64,000 bases of DNA from Leptospira jelokensis (GTDB lineage Bacteria > Spirochaetota > Leptospiria > Leptospirales > Leptospiraceae), in contig NZ_RQGH01000008.1 in assembly GCF_004769635.1 (NCBI RefSeq), positions 62,001 to 126,000 on the forward strand. Reading direction: 5' to 3'. Of this stretch, positions 60,038-64,000 are shown in pieces (the stretch's first letter is position 1; each line of letters opens with the position of its first letter). The position numbers and the translations under genes were made by a program. Under the pieces are notes generated by a model. The model was not told the DNA's origin. It made no database searches and saw only the letters and a program-made list of their open reading frames with translations.

Positions 60038-62473
60038 ATGATTTTCAGAGTCTCCTTCTCATCTATCCAAAAATCTTTTTGTAACTCAGTAAAATTTTGT
60101 CGTTATCCCTTAATTTTTCTTTTGGTCTTAGGTGGAACCCTTTCCTGTCGGTTTGACTCCTATCCCACTTTGCTTGCCGACGAAGGTGTTTTGGATACGG
60201 AATTCGTTGATTTCACGAAGGAAACCATTCCTCTGATCGGCCAATGGGAATTCTATTGGAATGAATTTTTAAACCCAAACCAGAAGTCCCCACCAAACAA
60301 AACGTATCTCAAAGTGGGTGTACCTTGGTTTTCGCAGGCCAATCAGGCAGGTGAAGATTATCCCAGTTATGGTTATGCGACCTACCGTCTCCGTGTTAAA
60401 TTACCCAAACCAACAAAGAATACGAAAGCCTATGCGTTGTTTGTGCCAGTCCTCCATAGTGCTTACAAAATGTACGCAAACGGGAAGTTGATTGCTGAAA
60501 ATGGAAATTTGGGAATCAACGTTGCAACCCACCAACCTTCCTTTCATACAAAAATCCTTCCACTAGCGGTTGTGAGCGGGGAATTGGACTTGGTCATCCA
60601 TATCTCCAATTTTTCGCATAAGTATGCCGGGATTCATGGACTCATTCGGTTAGGACATTTGGATCGAATCATTCCCCTTTGGAATGTGAACTATACCGTC
60701 TCCTGGATGATCTTGTTGTTTATGGGAATTTTGTCCCTCTATCATATGTTAGTGTATTTTATCAATCGGTCTGAAAAAAACGCATTACGAATGTCATACG
60801 TCTATTTAGGCATTTTGATTTTAAGCTCTACTCTGATCGAATCAAGGATATTGTTTAATCTACTTCCCGATGTGTTTTGTATGCCACTCTTTCGATTTTC
60901 AAGGATTGGAATTGTGATCGTTTTGTATTTTGGAGCATCCATCCTTTTAAACTTAGCACAAATGCGTGTGTTTAAAAAAGTAATTTCATTTTTAAAATTG
61001 TATTGTTTAACCTTTTTAATGGTATCGGTTCTCACTCCAGTCCGACATTTATCAGAAATTACTTTTTATTTTGAAACTCTTTCCGGATTTTTTATTCTGG
61101 TGAGTTTGGTTTCCGTTTCCCTTGCCCTATACTTACAAAGAAAGGATAGCAAATTGTATTTTTACAGTTTAGTCCTTGCTGTTTTTGGTGGCATTATCGA
61201 TGTGTATCTGATTTCAAATCCTAACTTCGGTTATAGGCCGATGGGCCTTGTTTCCCTTTATTTGTTTATTTTACCTCAGACTTTAGGTGTTACGTTTGGT
61301 TTGGTGCGTGTTTACAAACGTTCCGAATCCATCTCAAAAGAACTCTACAAACGAAAAGAGGCATTGGAGAAAAAAGTAAAGGCTCGTACGGCCGAGTTGG
61401 AAAAAGCCAATCGATGGAAGGCGAATTTCGTTTCCCTCATTTCGCATGACCTCCGTTCGCCGCTCAATAGTGTCAATCAGATCCTAGATGTGATCGAATT
61501 TAGTTTTGATGAAACATCGGTAGAGGAAAAAAAGAAATTTTTAGGCATTTGTAAATCGGGAGTGAGCCAATCCCTTCGGATGTTGGAACAACTTTTAGAT
61601 GTCAGTCGATTTGATGCCTTTGGAACCAAACTCATCCAAACCAAATTTTCGGTGAACGAACTCTTAAACGAAATCATTGAATCCATCGAACCTCTTGCGA
61701 CACTCAAAGGAATCCGAATCCAAAAAGACACACCGATCGAAGCAGAAATCATCGCTGACCGTACTTTGATTGGAGAGGTTTTCAAAAATATCCTTACCAA
61801 TTCGATCAAATACTCGTATTTGAATTCAGAAGTTTGGGTTGGAGTTTCGTATAAAGGAAAATGGTTGTCTGTAGAAATCCGAGACCGCGGCCTTGGTATG
61901 AGTGAAGAACAAATCCACAAATTAACCGGCGATGAAAATATCAAAAGTACACCAGGAACGGCTGGCGAACGTGGGACAGGTCTTGGATTACAACTTTGTA
62001 TGAATATCCTAGAAGTTCATTTCGGGAAACTCAGAATTAAGTCAGTTCTCGGTGTTGGTTCTTCCTTTGAAATTTCTTTGTCGAAAAGCACCAAATCTGT
62101 ATTACTTGTAGATGATTCTGGAAACTTTCGATCGGAATTAGCAGAAGTTATGCGAAGGAATCAGTGGATTGTAATTGAGGCAGGCAATGGTGAAGAGGCA
62201 CTTTCCCATTTGGCAAGGATCACACCTTCTCTCATCATCACTGATTTGCATATGCCAGGAATGAATGGAATCTCTCTCATCCACGAATGGGAAGGAAGGC
62301 GAAACCAAAACCAAAAAATCCCCATCATCCTTATCAGTTCCGATGCCCCACTGAATGGAGGGGAAACCTTCCTGGAAGAGGAAGGTTTGGAAACCGTAGT
62401 CTCTGCTTATTTTTCAAAAATGTACAAAGCAGAGGACCTTTGCCAACAAATTGAATTCAGTTTAGAAGAGTAG
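60038..62473 (+). CDS. 7TMR-DISM hybrid histidine kinase
   Basis: An 811-residue sensor. A lipoprotein-like N-terminus (C37 in 'GGTLSC') leads to a periplasmic 7TMR-DISM extracellular domain ('IPLIGQWEFYWNEFLNP', about 55-205). Seven transmembrane helices follow (215-425), then a coiled coil, HisKA with H470 in 'LISHDLRSPLNSVNQIL', the ATPase domain ('NILTNSIKYSY', 'DRGLGMSEEQI', 'GERGTGLGLQL') and a C-terminal receiver with D736 in 'LIITDLHMPGMNG'. A lipobox before a seven-helix region is odd. It is divergent from its likely regulator with a six-base gap, so promoters lie inside the opposing genes. Confidence 0.92.
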   Translation: MIFRVSFSSIQKSFCNSVKFCRYPLIFLLVLGGTLSCRFDSYPTLLADEGVLDTEFVDFTKETIPLIGQWEFYWNEFLNPNQKSPPNKTYLKVGVPWFSQANQAGEDYPSYGYATYRLRVKLPKPTKNTKAYALFVPVLHSAYKMYANGKLIAENGNLGINVATHQPSFHTKILPLAVVSGELDLVIHISNFSHKYAGIHGLIRLGHLDRIIPLWNVNYTVSWMILLFMGILSLYHMLVYFINRSEKNALRMSYVYLGILILSSTLIESRILFNLLPDVFCMPLFRFSRIGIVIVLYFGASILLNLAQMRVFKKVISFLKLYCLTFLMVSVLTPVRHLSEITFYFETLSGFFILVSLVSVSLALYLQRKDSKLYFYSLVLAVFGGIIDVYLISNPNFGYRPMGLVSLYLFILPQTLGVTFGLVRVYKRSESISKELYKRKEALEKKVKARTAELEKANRWKANFVSLISHDLRSPLNSVNQILDVIEFSFDETSVEEKKKFLGICKSGVSQSLRMLEQLLDVSRFDAFGTKLIQTKFSVNELLNEIIESIEPLATLKGIRIQKDTPIEAEIIADRTLIGEVFKNILTNSIKYSYLNSEVWVGVSYKGKWLSVEIRDRGLGMSEEQIHKLTGDENIKSTPGTAGERGTGLGLQLCMNILEVHFGKLRIKSVLGVGSSFEISLSKSTKSVLLVDDSGNFRSELAEVMRRNQWIVIEAGNGEEALSHLARITPSLIITDLHMPGMNGISLIHEWEGRRNQNQKIPIILISSDAPLNGGETFLEEEGLETVVSAYFSKMYKAEDLCQQIEFSLEE

Positions 62474-63031
62474 TCGTTCCATATGATTTTTGATATGGAG
62501 GGTATGTGCCAAGTCATACTCTTCTTTTGTTAATTCGCCGTATGCAAAGTGGGGCCGTAAACTTGATTCCGCCGTTTTGGAAAAACGGTCGATGGCTAAC
62601 AAAAGGCGTTTTGCTCCGAGTTTCACTTCCGTGTTGTTTGGAATCTCTTCTGCGCTCGGGATTGGTTCTTCCAAACCATGATTCATTTTGTTTTTGAAGG
62701 CAAAAACAGAAAACGCGATTTTCCCTACCGAACCTCGAAAGAGAGAAGACTTCATTTCAGGATACCCACTCAAAGAATACTCAATGCTTTGGGCACAATG
62801 GGATAAAATTTTTCCGAGGGTCCAATTTCCCTCTACTTGGTACGCTTCTGGTTTGGAAAGGAGTTGGGTTACTAAGGTTTTGTAGTCACCTAAATCTTCT
62901 GCATCCATCCATGGGGAAGTTTTTTCCGAAGGATCTGGAGGATTTTGATCTTCGTTTGTCTCACCGAGTAATGGAAGTTGTGCGACTGAAAAAGTAAAAG
63001 CGGAACGTTTGATGAATTCTTTACGTTTCAT
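62462..63031 (-). CDS. DUF1569 DinB-superfamily protein with export signal
   Basis: A 189-residue protein of the DUF1569 family, DinB four-helix fold. ATG 63031 is supported by AGGGGA eleven bases upstream. The N-terminus 'MKRKEFIKRSAFTFSVAQLPLLG' resembles a Tat-type or ordinary signal. Metal-binding His candidates are in 'LGKILSHCAQSIEYS' and 'HTLHIKNHMERL', the H...H..H pattern of DinB proteins. Members can be metal-dependent thiol transferases; the function here is unknown. It overlaps the kinase 3' end by 12 bases in the opposite direction. Confidence 0.8.
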   Translation of the reverse strand: MKRKEFIKRSAFTFSVAQLPLLGETNEDQNPPDPSEKTSPWMDAEDLGDYKTLVTQLLSKPEAYQVEGNWTLGKILSHCAQSIEYSLSGYPEMKSSLFRGSVGKIAFSVFAFKNKMNHGLEEPIPSAEEIPNNTEVKLGAKRLLLAIDRFSKTAESSLRPHFAYGELTKEEYDLAHTLHIKNHMERLLF

Positions 63032-63032
63032 A

Positions 63033-63770
63033 TTATTTTCCCCTAAGAGCAATTGGTTTTTCAGATTTGGTTCGGAGTTTCATATTGAGAAATTCTACGA
63101 TCACAGAAAAACACATCGCAAAGTAGATGTAACCTTTTGGAATATGAAGTTCTAATCCTTCGCCTAACAAAGCAACACCAATCAAAATCAAAAAACTGAG
63201 AGCAAGGATTTTAATGGTTGGGTGGCGGTCCACAAAATCAGAAATGCTTCCACTTGAGAGCAACATAAAACCAACGGACAAAACAACGGCCGTGATCATA
63301 ACACCCAATTTGTCTGTCATTCCCACAGCGGTTATGACGGAATCCAATGAAAAGACAACATCTAAAATCAAAATTTGAACGATCACTTGGGTAAAGGAAA
63401 TTTGTTTTTTGGAGTCTTCGCTTAACGAAGATTCTCCTTCCAATTTGTGATGGATTTCGGTGGTGGACTTAGCGATGAGAAAAAGTCCTCCCGAAATTAA
63501 GATGAGGTCCCTTCCACTGATTGCATGTTCCATTACCGTAAACAGTGGAGTGGTGAGTTTCATGATAAACGATAAGGAAAAAAGTAATAAAATGCGAGTT
63601 CCCATCGCCAAAAACAAACCGATTTGTCTCGCTTGTTTTTGTTTGGTTTTGGGCAATCGGGATGAGAGGATGGAGATAAAGATGATATTGTCAATGCCAA
63701 GGACAATTTCCAAAGCAGTTAAGGTGAGAAGGGCAAGCCAAAGTGATGGATCGGAAAGGAGTTCTATCAT
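63033..63770 (-). CDS. TerC-family integral membrane protein
   Basis: A 245-residue TerC/Alx-like membrane protein with about seven helices. Family motifs: 'LTALEIVLGIDNIIFISILSSRLP', 'DLILISGGLFLIAKSTTEIH' and 'LILDVVFSLDSVITAVGM', with the acidic residues that carry metal ions. TerC/Alx proteins export manganese or load it onto exoenzymes. ATG 63770 is preferred; TTG 63782 is also in frame. It ends one base after the start of the DUF1569 gene, so the two may be co-transcribed, TerC first. Confidence 0.92.
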   Translation of the reverse strand: MIELLSDPSLWLALLTLTALEIVLGIDNIIFISILSSRLPKTKQKQARQIGLFLAMGTRILLLFSLSFIMKLTTPLFTVMEHAISGRDLILISGGLFLIAKSTTEIHHKLEGESSLSEDSKKQISFTQVIVQILILDVVFSLDSVITAVGMTDKLGVMITAVVLSVGFMLLSSGSISDFVDRHPTIKILALSFLILIGVALLGEGLELHIPKGYIYFAMCFSVIVEFLNMKLRTKSEKPIALRGK

Positions 63771-63838
63771 AACCTGTCCCAAACTGTTTGAAGGAAAACA
63801 AGAATCAATTCAATTCTTGGGTTTAGGATTTCCAAGAG

Positions 63839-64000
63839 TCAATTTCTTTGAAAAAAATACCAACCTTCACATTCCTTTACCAAACTCACACCCTTCCAAA
63901 ACGCCAAATTTTCTTTGGATTCGGTAATCCCCCATCCGAAGGAACCAAAGGGTTTCTCTTTGAAATTTTGATCCCATGAGGTGTTGGCAATCCAAGGGTA
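63839..64000 (-). CDS. 3' end of an unidentified gene, cut by window edge
   Basis: From the right edge a minus-strand frame runs open for 53 codons and stops at TGA (63839-63841). The peptide is rich in Trp, Phe and charged residues ('FGSFGWGITESKENLAFWKG', 'ECEGWYFFQ') and reads like a genuine C-terminus. The size is too small to identify a family. It lies 68 bases upstream of TerC on the same strand. Confidence 0.55.
   Translation of the reverse strand, partial: YPWIANTSWDQNFKEKPFGSFGWGITESKENLAFWKGVSLVKECEGWYFFQRN

Noticed and set aside
1..64000. CRISPR array, insertion sequence, prophage or tRNA gene
   Set aside because: No regularly spaced repeats, transposase, integrase or phage genes, and no tRNA-like cloverleaf found by eye.

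Overview
The window looks like a chromosomal stretch of a Leptospira, more likely from the saprophytic side of the genus. This is inferred from gene content, not from a database match. The clues are low G+C, frequent TTG/GTG starts, many lipoproteins with loose spirochaete lipoboxes, a fliW-csrA pair, a 7TMR-DISM sensor kinase, a DUF5939-type cyclase and a short Lys/Ala peptide gene. Genes are tightly packed and many overlap by 4 to 30 bases. I see no phage, insertion sequence, CRISPR array, rRNA or tRNA. Both edges cut genes: fliW on the left, and an unidentified minus-strand gene on the right.

Layout. 1-1839: fliW (5' end missing), csrA, a DUF374 acyltransferase, an OsmC protein. 1909-5894 (minus): a two-domain rhodanese with no catalytic cysteine, a lipoprotein GH31 glycosidase of sulfoquinovosidase type, a metallophosphoesterase. 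6067-9743: an overlapping three-gene exported cassette with an HtrA-like protease and a protease-dead sister. 9803-15916: a response regulator/anti-sigma-type ATPase fusion, an outer-membrane protein, a flippase, a PAP2 phosphatase and a PlsC acyltransferase. 16020-24271: fused acyl-CoA mutase IcmF, a voltage-sensor-like membrane protein, and a papain-like protease with fibronectin repeats. 24311-30199 (minus): a dihaem cytochrome and the glycine cleavage operon gcvT-gcvH-gcvP followed by a 2Fe-2S protein. 30277-36351: oxidoreductases, a 24-residue basic peptide gene with its own terminator, a SUFU-domain protein, AlkB, DUF4269.

36352-36723 is the one gene-free stretch over 300 bases and holds palindromic repeats. 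36724-41699: a gamma-glutamyltransferase-like lipoprotein, an MBL-fold lipoprotein, a DJ-1 family protein, a Crp/Fnr regulator and thioredoxin behind a CstR/CsoR-like operator. 41767-46530: an envelope cluster (glycan-binding-like protein, GT-C-like membrane protein, VanW, VanX-like dipeptidase, WG-repeat protein). 46700-55244: PH-like protein, two MaoC hot-dog proteins, alpha/beta hydrolase, sulfatase-fold lipoprotein, acyltransferase with a substituted active site, OmpA protein, PstS-like protein. 55364-62473: a signalling block in which a hybrid histidine kinase diverges, across six bases, from an overlapping operon for a NarL-type regulator, SixA, Hpt, a class III cyclase and an NHL-repeat lipoprotein. 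62462-63770: DUF1569 protein and TerC.

Recurring themes are envelope lipid and glycan handling, signalling, and familiar enzyme families whose key residues are changed (GH31, rhodanese, HtrA sister, GGT, acyltransferase). Those variants, the voltage-sensor-like protein, the signalling block and the short Lys/Ala gene are the parts most worth a second look.
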